A program made the translations under genes and the position numbers. From positions 558,001 through 622,000 of the forward strand of contig NC_003910.7 of assembly GCF_000012325.1 (NCBI RefSeq): a DNA stretch of 64,000 bases. Direction: 5' to 3'. The notes under the pieces are model-generated. The model worked only from the letters and a program-made list of their open reading frames with translations, did no database searches and had not been told where the DNA came from. The DNA comes from Colwellia psychrerythraea 34H (GTDB lineage: Bacteria > Pseudomonadota > Gammaproteobacteria > Enterobacterales > Alteromonadaceae). Below are positions 31,530 through 39,299 of this stretch, piece after piece; positions within the stretch are counted from its first letter, which is position 1, and every line of letters begins with the position of its first letter.

Positions 31530-32984
31530 ATGGAGTTCTACGGACCTATTACAGGTGAAAAGTTCGCTTTTTTGTTATTTAGAGATAATGGTGAGGTAAT
31601 AGAGTTTAATCACTGGAGTCAAGTTAAAGAGTATAAAAGTGAACTGAAAATATCTAAAAGTTCAATTCAGATTTTTTTAAGAAATGGTTGTGTTTATCCC
31701 CCATATACAATTTATTCAAATGTATTAATGCTACCAATTGGCACTAAATTAACTATTGATATTAAGAATGATATTTTTAAATGGGAAAATAATTTTTGTT
31801 TTTTGGACCGACACTCTAAACAAGATAGTAAACCTTCAACCTCTAAATTAAAAACATTAATTGCCAATTCATTTGCTCACTTGAAAAAAGAAGTTAAACC
31901 CATCTATATGATGCAAAGTGCTGGCAAAGATTCAACTGCGATGCTGTTAGGATTACATGAGCAAGGTATTCAAAATGTTCATTGTGTAACTTATGAAGCT
32001 AATTTTAGAGATACAGAGAGTGATGCAGCTAAAAAAATTGCAGAATCTTTAGGTTTTGAACATACGATTTTGTTTCCAAATTATGAAGCTGAATTCGATG
32101 CATTATTAGAGTATCAAGAGAATGCTGTGAGTATTACTGGAGATTTCTCTATGCTACCTTATATAGCTGCAAATAAATCTGTTTTTAAATCAGACTCTCT
32201 AGTTATAGATGGTTTAGGTAACGATCTCTATATGGGTTATGTTAGTAATAAACTCGAGCGAAGTATTATGAAATGCTCATTAGGTAATTTTAGCTACCTT
32301 GAACCTTCAAAATTTACTTCAAATGAAGTTATAAACTATGCAATATCTAGTATATTTATGAAGCCATATGAACGTTTATTTCCTGGGACTAGGTTGAGTT
32401 CTAGTGAAATAGAGAATTTCACTGATAATAAATTTATTGATGATGATGCTATATACTTCTCAAAGCAGTATAACAATTTAGATAAAGATGACTTTAGAGC
32501 CGCAATAAGAGCTCGTTTTTGTGATAGTACAATGTTCCAGATGAAAGCAGAGCTAACCACTAACAGCTTTGGGAATGAAGTTTACTTCCCTTTTTCAAAC
32601 AAAGAGTTAGTGGATTATTATTTTAATTTACCAATAGAAGAGCGCTATGATAAAGCTAACAGCTGCAATAAAACATTATTACGTAGCATGCTTAATGAAT
32701 ATGTTGAAGTAGATGATTTCTTTAAGGTGAAATCAGGCTTTAGATACAATATGCCTGAATTTATTACTATCAACAAAGAAAAAATAAAAAAAGAAATTAT
32801 TGAATGCGACCTCTTAGAACAAGATTATTCAAACCGTTTTTTTGCTAAACACTTAGATGTACAGAAGGTGAATTATACTTCAGCTTGCAAAGCTTATATT
32901 TTATTGGTATTTGCCTCTTGGAGAAATAGAAATAAGCTTGCTGTTGTAGATGGGCATGTAGCTGATAAATTTGACTGGTATTAA
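31530..32984 (+). CDS. Asparagine-synthetase-like ligase 2 (no glutaminase Cys)
   Basis: About 484 residues. The PP-loop IYMMQSAGKDSTAMLLGL (about 127-145) is a variant of SGGxDS, and the next block, HCVTYEANFRDTESDAAKKIAESLGFEHT, fits the ATP-pyrophosphatase fold. The N-terminal domain (FLRNGCVYPPYTIYSNVLMLPIGTKL) resembles the structural shell of the glutaminase domain but has no N-terminal Cys. It is distinct from the first ligase-like protein, so two different couplings are likely. ATG at 31530 and TTG at 31524 are both possible starts after GGAG (31515-31518). Amidation of a uronic acid is inferred. Confidence 0.8.
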   Translation: MEFYGPITGEKFAFLLFRDNGEVIEFNHWSQVKEYKSELKISKSSIQIFLRNGCVYPPYTIYSNVLMLPIGTKLTIDIKNDIFKWENNFCFLDRHSKQDSKPSTSKLKTLIANSFAHLKKEVKPIYMMQSAGKDSTAMLLGLHEQGIQNVHCVTYEANFRDTESDAAKKIAESLGFEHTILFPNYEAEFDALLEYQENAVSITGDFSMLPYIAANKSVFKSDSLVIDGLGNDLYMGYVSNKLERSIMKCSLGNFSYLEPSKFTSNEVINYAISSIFMKPYERLFPGTRLSSSEIENFTDNKFIDDDAIYFSKQYNNLDKDDFRAAIRARFCDSTMFQMKAELTTNSFGNEVYFPFSNKELVDYYFNLPIEERYDKANSCNKTLLRSMLNEYVEVDDFFKVKSGFRYNMPEFITINKEKIKKEIIECDLLEQDYSNRFFAKHLDVQKVNYTSACKAYILLVFASWRNRNKLAVVDGHVADKFDWY

Positions 32985-32985
32985 A

Positions 32986-34119
32986 TTGAAAAAATTATTA
33001 TTTATTGTAAATGTTGATTGGTTTTTTATCTCTCATCGCTTACCTATAGCAATAGATGCCCTTAAAAAAGGTTATACAGTTACAATTGCATGTCATTTTA
33101 CCTCTCATAAACAAGAGCTTATTGACATGGGGTTCAACGTACTTGAGATTCCTTTTAGTCGCAGCGGCGCTGGTATTCTCAGTGAGTTAAATACGCTTAA
33201 GTGTATTAGAAAGGTAATTAATGATGTTAATCCTTCACTTATACACGCAGTAACCATAAAGCCTGTTTTATATACTGGTTTGGTTTTGAAAAGTATCAAT
33301 CGTAATATTCCATTTGTAGCTGCTATTTCTGGTTTAGGCTATGTTTTTACTGCAAGTACATTAAGAGCAAAATTAACTCGTTTTATTGCATCAGCCTTTT
33401 ATAAGGTCGCGTTATCGCAAAAGTATAAAATGGTGATATTTCAAAATACATCGGATGAAAATATTTTAACAAAGGTAGCAAAACTTGAGTCTAGCGATAA
33501 ATTTTTGATAAAAGGCTCGGGTGCTGATTTATCAGTTTATAATTTTTCACCTGAAAACCTTGATAACCGCACATCCATTGTAATGGCGTGCCGCCTTTTA
33601 AGGGAAAAAGGTGTATATGTATATGTTGATGCTGCAAAGCTTGTAAAAGAGCACTTTCCTGAAGCTGAATTCTTACTGGTGGGCACGCCAGACTTAGAGA
33701 ACCCTAATACTGTTAAACAAGTTGAAATTGACCAGTGGGTTAGTGATGGGACGATAAAGTACTTGGGTCATCGAAATGATATACCTAGCATCTTTGCTAA
33801 TTCCAATATAGTTTGCTTACCATCATTTTATGGTGAAGGTGTGCCTAAGGTGCTTATTGAAGCTGCAGCTTGTGGTCGAGCTATTGTTACTACCGATAAC
33901 CCCGGGTGTAAGGACGCAATAATAAATGAGGTAACAGGCATTGCTGTTCCCGTTCGTGATGCACAATCGCTTGCTTTAGCGATAATTAAGCTGCTAGATG
34001 ATCCTGCTCTACGTATTTCTATGGGTAAGAAAGGCAGGAGCTTTGCAGAGCAGGAGTTTGATGTGCGCGCTGTAGTTACTAAACACTTAGATATTTATAA
34101 TGAGCTTTTACAAAAATGA
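32986..34119 (+). CDS. GT4-family glycosyltransferase B
   Basis: About 377 residues. The opening KKLLFIVNVDWFFISHRLPIAIDALKKGYTVTIA is typical of GT4 enzymes in N-acetyl-hexosamine/uronate-containing polymers. The C-terminal donor site reads FYGEGVPKVLIEAAACGRAIVTTDNPGCKDAI. No ATG is available. TTG at 32986 fits homologue length better than TTG at 32971, and it begins two bases after the preceding stop. The end overlaps the next gene (ATGA). It would add the third sugar of the repeat unit. Confidence 0.85.
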   Translation: MKKLLFIVNVDWFFISHRLPIAIDALKKGYTVTIACHFTSHKQELIDMGFNVLEIPFSRSGAGILSELNTLKCIRKVINDVNPSLIHAVTIKPVLYTGLVLKSINRNIPFVAAISGLGYVFTASTLRAKLTRFIASAFYKVALSQKYKMVIFQNTSDENILTKVAKLESSDKFLIKGSGADLSVYNFSPENLDNRTSIVMACRLLREKGVYVYVDAAKLVKEHFPEAEFLLVGTPDLENPNTVKQVEIDQWVSDGTIKYLGHRNDIPSIFANSNIVCLPSFYGEGVPKVLIEAAACGRAIVTTDNPGCKDAIINEVTGIAVPVRDAQSLALAIIKLLDDPALRISMGKKGRSFAEQEFDVRAVVTKHLDIYNELLQK

Positions 34120-35081
34120 AAATAGCCATAACTGGAGCAACAGGGTTTTTAGGCAAGCCTTTAACTAAAGAATTAAGTGAAAGATTTTGTGATGATTCTA
34201 TTGCACCCATTTTACGTAATTTATCTCAAGAATTTAATAACGTTAATTGCATAGTCGTTGGTGATATTGGCCCTATGACAGACTGGTCTAACAAACTCGA
34301 AGATATTGGTTGTGTTATTCATTGCGCTGCACGTGTACACGTAATGAATGAAAAGAACGAAGATCCTTTAGATGCTTTTAGAGAGGTTAATGTACGTGGT
34401 ACTTTAGTATTTGCTAAAGCCGCTGCGAAATCAGGTGTCAAACGTTTTATTTTTGTGAGCTCAATTAAAGTTAATGGTGAAAGTACAACTAGCAAAAAAC
34501 CCTATAAAAATTCTGATGAGCCCTCTCCGAAAGACCCTTATGGTATTTCTAAGTCTGAAGCTGAAGCCGGTTTAAAATTAATTGCTGATGAAACAGGAAT
34601 GGAAGTTGTGATAATTAGACCTCCACTGGTTTATGGTCCTGGAGTTAAAGCAAATTTCGCCGCAATGTTAAAATTTGCATCCACTGGAATTCCCTTACCA
34701 TTTGGCTGCATAAGTCATAATAAACGCTCAATGGTCTATGTAGAAAACTTAATTAGTTTAATTGTAGAGTGCATTGATAATCCAAATGCCGCGAATAATA
34801 CCTTTTTAGTGTCTGATGATAATGATTTATCCACTAAAGAATTCGTTAATGGTTTAAGTGCTGGATTAGGTAAGTCTGGTTTGATGTTACCCGTTCCTAA
34901 TGCTCTTTTTTCTATTGCTGGAAAAGTGCTAGGTAAATCAGCTGTTATTGATAGATTATGTGGCTCTTTACAAGTTGATATAAACCACACGAAAGATACA
35001 CTAAGTTGGCAACCGCCATATTCAGTCGTAGAAGGTTTTGCTGCTACAGCTAGATATTTTAAAGACCAGCGTTCGAACTAA
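34116..35081 (+). CDS. NAD-dependent sugar 4-reductase, WbpV/WreQ-like
   Basis: A 321-residue short-chain dehydrogenase/reductase with the nucleotide-binding GATGFLG motif (7-13) and catalytic YGISKSEAE (Tyr-x3-Lys, near 143-147). Ser is present in VSSIKVNG. The family reduces UDP-4-keto-6-deoxy-GlcNAc to UDP-QuiNAc when paired with a WbpM-type dehydratase, and such a dehydratase closes this locus (39300-41240). It overlaps the preceding glycosyltransferase gene by 4 nt. The alternative product UDP-FucNAc cannot be excluded by eye. Confidence 0.8.
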   Translation: MKIAITGATGFLGKPLTKELSERFCDDSIAPILRNLSQEFNNVNCIVVGDIGPMTDWSNKLEDIGCVIHCAARVHVMNEKNEDPLDAFREVNVRGTLVFAKAAAKSGVKRFIFVSSIKVNGESTTSKKPYKNSDEPSPKDPYGISKSEAEAGLKLIADETGMEVVIIRPPLVYGPGVKANFAAMLKFASTGIPLPFGCISHNKRSMVYVENLISLIVECIDNPNAANNTFLVSDDNDLSTKEFVNGLSAGLGKSGLMLPVPNALFSIAGKVLGKSAVIDRLCGSLQVDINHTKDTLSWQPPYSVVEGFAATARYFKDQRSN

Positions 35082-35141
35082 TCCTATGTTTACTCAAACC
35101 TATATTACACTTTAAAACTAAGTTATTATTAGAGATACTTC

Positions 35142-35708
35142 ATGACCCTTTTACTTATTCGTATTTTAGATTTTATATTCTCCTTCTTTGGGTTGCTATT
35201 CGCTTGCCCATTTTTAATTATTTTAACCATAATTGGTTATTTTGATACTGGTTCTCCTATTTTTATTCAAGAAAGAGTAGGGCGAAATAAGAAACCTTTT
35301 AATTTGATCAAATTTAGAACTATGACTGTTGGTACTGCCTCTGTAGCAAGTCACTTAGCTTCAAGCGCTTCTATCACTAACTTTGGTAGCTTTCTTCGTA
35401 AAACTAAGCTTGATGAGTTACCACAGCTTTGGAATGTATTAAAAGGTGAGATGAGTTTGGTGGGTCCTCGACCTAACTTGTTTAACCAAACAGAGTTAGT
35501 TCTTGAGCGTGAATCACGCGGCGTTTATAATGTACGCCCTGGTGTTACGGGACTTTCTCAAGTCAATGAAATAGATATGTCTACGCCGATATTATTGGCT
35601 AAGACTGATGAACAAATGATTTTAACTTTGACTATAAGTTATTATTTTAAATATATACTCCAAACTGTTACCGGTTCAGGTAGTGGTGATAGAGTTACTA
35701 AAGATTAA
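35142..35708 (+). CDS. Initiating phosphoglycosyltransferase, PglC type
   Basis: A 188-residue monotopic enzyme with a single N-terminal re-entrant hydrophobic segment ([27 protein letters not shown]). The conserved catalytic domain contains [21 protein letters not shown] and [23 protein letters not shown]. The family transfers a sugar-1-phosphate, often from a UDP-6-deoxy-HexNAc, to undecaprenyl phosphate. Its place right after the 4-reductase gene suggests QuiNAc-1-P as the first sugar (inference). It is the only initiating enzyme in the locus. Confidence 0.9.
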   Translation: MTLLLIRILDFIFSFFGLLFACPFLIILTIIGYFDTGSPIFIQERVGRNKKPFNLIKFRTMTVGTASVASHLASSASITNFGSFLRKTKLDELPQLWNVLKGEMSLVGPRPNLFNQTELVLERESRGVYNVRPGVTGLSQVNEIDMSTPILLAKTDEQMILTLTISYYFKYILQTVTGSGSGDRVTKD

Positions 35709-35723
35709 GTAGAGACGGATTTT

Positions 35724-36890
35724 ATGAAAATTGCTATTGCAGGTACAGGTTACGTAGGTTTATCAAATGCTATGTTGTTAGCGCAACACAATGAGGTTAT
35801 TGCCGTTGACATTATTGCTGAAAAAATAGAATTACTCAATTCAGGTAAATCTCCCATTGAAGATACTGAGATTTCCGACTTTTTAGCAAATCGTGAGCTT
35901 AACTTTACCGCTACCTTAGATAAAGAAGCGGCTTATGCGGGTGCTGATTATGTTATTATTGCAACACCTACTGATTACGACCCAGAAACTAATTACTTTA
36001 ATACCGCTTCAGTTGAGTCGGTTATTAAAGATGTTATGGCTATCAACCCCTCTGCTTGTATGGTGATTAAATCAACCGTACCTGTTGGTTATACTGCACG
36101 GATACGAGAAGAGTTAGGTTGTGAAGGGCTTATTTTTTCCCCTGAATTTTTACGTGAAGGCAAAGCACTGCATGATAACCTTTATCCTTCACGTGTTATT
36201 GTTGGTGAGGATTCTGACCGAGCACGTAAGTTTGCAGGGCTGTTAACTGAAGGTGCTTGGAAAGAAAATATTGATGTTTTGTTTATCCGTTCTACGGAAG
36301 CCGAAGCGGTTAAACTATTCTCTAATACCTATTTAGCGATGCGAGTCTCTTACTTTAATGAACTTGATACTTATGCTGAGGTTCATGATTTAGATTCTCG
36401 CCATATTATTGAGGGTGTAAGCTTAGATCCCCGTATAGGAAATCATTACAACAACCCTTCATTTGGCTATGGTGGCTATTGCTTGCCAAAAGATACCAAG
36501 CAATTACGCGCGAATTATAAAGATGTGCCTAATAATATTATTAGCGCGATTGTCGATGCTAATAGCACACGTAAAGATTTTGTTGCCGACTCAATTATTG
36601 CAAGAAGTCCTAAAGTTGTCGGTATTTATCGATTAATTATGAAAGCGGGATCCGATAATTTTAGAGCATCATCTATTCAAGGTATTATGAAACGAATTAA
36701 AGCTAAGGGTATCGATGTTGTAATATATGAACCGGTAATGGAAGAAGATGAATTTTATCATTCAAAAGTGATTAAAAGTTTGTCGGAATTTAAAGCTATG
36801 TCTAATGTGATTGTTTCTAACCGAATGGTTGATGAGTTAATTGATGTAGTTGATAAAGTTTATACACGTGATTTATTCGGTAGTGATTAG
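35724..36890 (+). CDS. ugd: UDP-glucose 6-dehydrogenase
   Basis: A 388-residue enzyme of the short Ugd type. It has the N-terminal NAD fold [32 protein letters not shown], and the active-site cysteine in [14 protein letters not shown]. It oxidises UDP-glucose to UDP-glucuronate, the precursor for UDP-GalA made by the next gene. It lies 15 nt after the phosphoglycosyltransferase gene with AGAGACGG upstream. Confidence 0.95.
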   Translation: MKIAIAGTGYVGLSNAMLLAQHNEVIAVDIIAEKIELLNSGKSPIEDTEISDFLANRELNFTATLDKEAAYAGADYVIIATPTDYDPETNYFNTASVESVIKDVMAINPSACMVIKSTVPVGYTARIREELGCEGLIFSPEFLREGKALHDNLYPSRVIVGEDSDRARKFAGLLTEGAWKENIDVLFIRSTEAEAVKLFSNTYLAMRVSYFNELDTYAEVHDLDSRHIIEGVSLDPRIGNHYNNPSFGYGGYCLPKDTKQLRANYKDVPNNIISAIVDANSTRKDFVADSIIARSPKVVGIYRLIMKAGSDNFRASSIQGIMKRIKAKGIDVVIYEPVMEEDEFYHSKVIKSLSEFKAMSNVIVSNRMVDELIDVVDKVYTRDLFGSD

Positions 36891-36896
36891 CTCAAA

Positions 36897-36986
36897 GCGC
36901 GAATAAATTCCCGCCTACGGGGGATATGTAGGCGGAATTTTAATCGTGATGGGGTTGATGATATGTAGGCGGGATTTTAATCGCGC
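36897..36986 (+). repeat. Dispersed inverted repeat GCGCGAATAAATTCCCGCCTAC family
   Basis: GCGCGAATAAATTCCCGCC (36897 on) is followed by two inverted versions of the unit, GTAGGCGGAATTTTAATCG (36927 on) and GTAGGCGGGATTTTAATCG (36965 on). The same forward unit occurs at 8025-8044 and 8248-8267 behind the rRNA operon. It is a short palindromic, REP-like family, here 7 nt after the ugd stop. Confidence 0.85.
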
Positions 36987-37061
36987 GGGAAAAGGGTACA
37001 TAGAAGCAGACTTTTTCTAGATGGAAGTCTGTTTTGGTCGATATTAGGAAAGGTAAATAAA

Positions 37062-38066
37062 ATGAAATATTTAGTAACTGGCGCTGCTGGTTTTATTGGT
37101 AGTGCTGTTGTTGAACGCTTGTGTGCAGCAGGACATGACGTCGTTGGTATCGATAATATTAATGACTATTATGATATTGCATTAAAGCAAGCACGTTTAG
37201 CACGAATAGAACATGCATCGTTTAGCTTTATCAAGATGGATATTGCTGATCGCAATGTTATGGCCGAGTTATTCACAGCTCAGCAGTTTGATAAAGTAGT
37301 GCATTTGGCAGCTCAAGCCGGTGTGCGTTATTCAATTGAAAATCCAATGGCTTATGCTGACAGTAACTTGATTGGTCACTTAAATGTATTAGAAGGTTGC
37401 CGAAATAATCAGGTAAAACATTTGATTTATGCCTCTTCGAGCTCTGTTTATGGCTTAAATAATAAGGTACCCTTTTCAACTAAAGACACTGTTGATCATC
37501 CTGTGTCATTGTACGCCGCAACTAAAAAGTCTAATGAATTAATGGCACACAGCTATTCCCATTTATATAATATTCCTACTACAGGTTTACGATTTTTTAC
37601 TGTTTATGGTTCATGGGGGCGTCCTGATATGGCCCCTTATATTTTCACTAAAAAAATATTGAATGGCGATACTATCGACATAAACAATAATGGTGATATG
37701 TGGCGTGATTTTACTCATGTTGACGATATTGTTGAGGGTGTTATCCGCATTGCTGATGTGATTCCTGAACGTGATGCAGAGTGGAAAGTTGAAAGTGGCA
37801 GCCCTGCTACTAGCTCAGCACCCTATTCAGTCTATAATATTGGCCATGGCTCACCAATCAGCTTAATGGACTTTGTTAAAGCCATTGAAGATGAGTTAGG
37901 TATTGAAGCGAAAAAGAACTTTCGTGAAATGCAACCTGGTGATGTATATCAAACCTATGCAGATACCCAAGATTTATTTAAGGCGACAAATTATGTGCCT
38001 AAGATATCTGTTAAAGAAGGTGTCGCCGAGCTTGTGGTTTGGTTTAAAGACTTCTATAAAATATAA
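37062..38066 (+). CDS. UDP-glucuronate 4-epimerase
   Basis: A 334-residue extended SDR with GAAGFIGSAVVERL (NAD site), SSSVYGLNNKVPF, the catalytic YAATKKSNE (Tyr-x3-Lys) and GLRFFTVYGSWGRPDMA. The last block is typical of the UDP-GlcA 4-epimerase (CapI/GAE) branch. It makes UDP-GalA from the Ugd product. The stop codon runs directly into a hexanucleotide repeat. Confidence 0.92.
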   Translation: MKYLVTGAAGFIGSAVVERLCAAGHDVVGIDNINDYYDIALKQARLARIEHASFSFIKMDIADRNVMAELFTAQQFDKVVHLAAQAGVRYSIENPMAYADSNLIGHLNVLEGCRNNQVKHLIYASSSSVYGLNNKVPFSTKDTVDHPVSLYAATKKSNELMAHSYSHLYNIPTTGLRFFTVYGSWGRPDMAPYIFTKKILNGDTIDINNNGDMWRDFTHVDDIVEGVIRIADVIPERDAEWKVESGSPATSSAPYSVYNIGHGSPISLMDFVKAIEDELGIEAKKNFREMQPGDVYQTYADTQDLFKATNYVPKISVKEGVAELVVWFKDFYKI

Positions 38067-38098
38067 ACTTAAACTTAAACTTAAACTTAAACTTAAAC
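38065..38098 (+). repeat. (AAACTT)n simple sequence repeat
   Basis: Five perfect AAACTT units plus a partial sixth (34 bp). They begin inside the stop codon of the epimerase gene and end 32 nt before galU. Slippage would change the intergenic spacing but not the proteins unless the stop were affected. Confidence 0.95.
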
Positions 38099-38130
38099 AC
38101 AAAATATAAATAACAAAGGACGTTTTAAAA

Positions 38131-39018
38131 ATGAAAGCAGTAATCCCCGTAGCAGGTCTAGGTACACGTATGTTACCCGCTACAAAAGCAATACCAAAAG
38201 AAATGCTCCCAATTGTAGACAAGCCTATGATTCAATACATTGTTAATGAATGTGTTGCGGCTGGTATTAGAGAAATTGTTTTAGTTACTCACTCTTCGAA
38301 AAATGCGATTGAAAATCATTTTGATAAATCTTTTGAGCTCGAAACAACTTTAGAGAGTCGAGTAAAGCGCCAATTATTAGATGAAATACAAGCTATTTGC
38401 CCTAAAGGCGTTACTATCTTGCATGTACGTCAAGGAGAGGCTAAAGGCTTAGGTCATGCAGTTTTAAAAGCACGCCCGATAATTGGAGATTCTCCATTTG
38501 TTGTAGTATTACCTGATGTTATTTTGGATGAAGCTTCAGCCGATTTAAAAACTGAAAACTTATCAGCAATGTTAACTCGTTATCATGAGGTTGGACATAG
38601 CCAAATTATGGTTGAGCCTGTGCCTATGGATATGGTTAGTAACTATGGTGTGGCTGATTGTAATGGTGATGAACTTACGGCTGGCGAATCTAAAGCTATG
38701 ACTGCCGTTGTTGAGAAACCACCTGTTGATGAAGCTCCATCAAACTTAGCCGTTGTTGGTCGTTATGTTTTATCAGAGAAAATTTGGGATATGCTTGAAT
38801 TTACTCCCCCTGGAGCAGGCGATGAAATTCAGCTTACAGATGCCATTGCTAGTTTAATGAAAATTGAAACTGTTGAGGCTTTTCATATGACAGGCAAGTC
38901 ACATGATTGTGGCTCTAAGTTAGGTTATATGAAGGCTAATGTTGAATATGGCTTACGTCATGCAGAATTAGGTGATGATTTTAAAGCTTATTTACAGGAA
39001 ACAGTTAAGAACTCATAA
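38131..39018 (+). CDS. galU: UTP-glucose-1-phosphate uridylyltransferase
   Basis: A 295-residue nucleotidyltransferase with the N-terminal [24 protein letters not shown], the pyrophosphorylase signature plus catalytic Lys. It also has PLIDKP-like [13 protein letters not shown] and VVEKPP. It forms UDP-glucose, which feeds ugd and the 4-epimerase just upstream, so UDP-Glc to UDP-GlcA to UDP-GalA is encoded contiguously. AAAGGACG precedes the ATG. Confidence 0.95.
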   Translation: MKAVIPVAGLGTRMLPATKAIPKEMLPIVDKPMIQYIVNECVAAGIREIVLVTHSSKNAIENHFDKSFELETTLESRVKRQLLDEIQAICPKGVTILHVRQGEAKGLGHAVLKARPIIGDSPFVVVLPDVILDEASADLKTENLSAMLTRYHEVGHSQIMVEPVPMDMVSNYGVADCNGDELTAGESKAMTAVVEKPPVDEAPSNLAVVGRYVLSEKIWDMLEFTPPGAGDEIQLTDAIASLMKIETVEAFHMTGKSHDCGSKLGYMKANVEYGLRHAELGDDFKAYLQETVKNS

Positions 39019-39057
39019 CTATTTCCTAGGTGTATTAATCATGAGTACAATTTGTGC

Positions 39058-39165
39058 AGGTGGATCTTCGATTAGAAACTTCGAAGATGACGGTTGGTGA
39101 ATTTGCAGCTGAAGGCTGTTTAGTTCGAGGTGACTGCTCTAGCAATTGTCATTCCTGAGTTGTCT
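39058..39165. repeat. Dispersed palindromic repeat fragment
   Basis: GGATCTTCGATT...CTTCGAAGATGACGG and AATTGTCATTCCTGAG resemble parts of the GTCATCTTCGA / GTCATTCCCG family at 17940-18214. It lies in the 281-nt gap between galU and the dehydratase gene, which holds nothing else recognisable except the AAGGAACCC RBS at its end. Confidence 0.55.
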
Positions 39166-39299
39166 TATCAAATAGAAATAGCCAAGTAACGAATCATTGA
39201 AGTATTAATGTGAAATCCCTTCTGACTCTGTAATAAAATTTGTATATACTGCGCATCTTCATAATGAAATATAAAGTTACCTATGAAAAGGAACCCTAA

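Noticed and set aside
38065..38098. CRISPR-like array
   Set aside because: The repeats are contiguous hexamers without spacers, a simple sequence repeat. No CRISPR array or cas gene was seen anywhere in the window.
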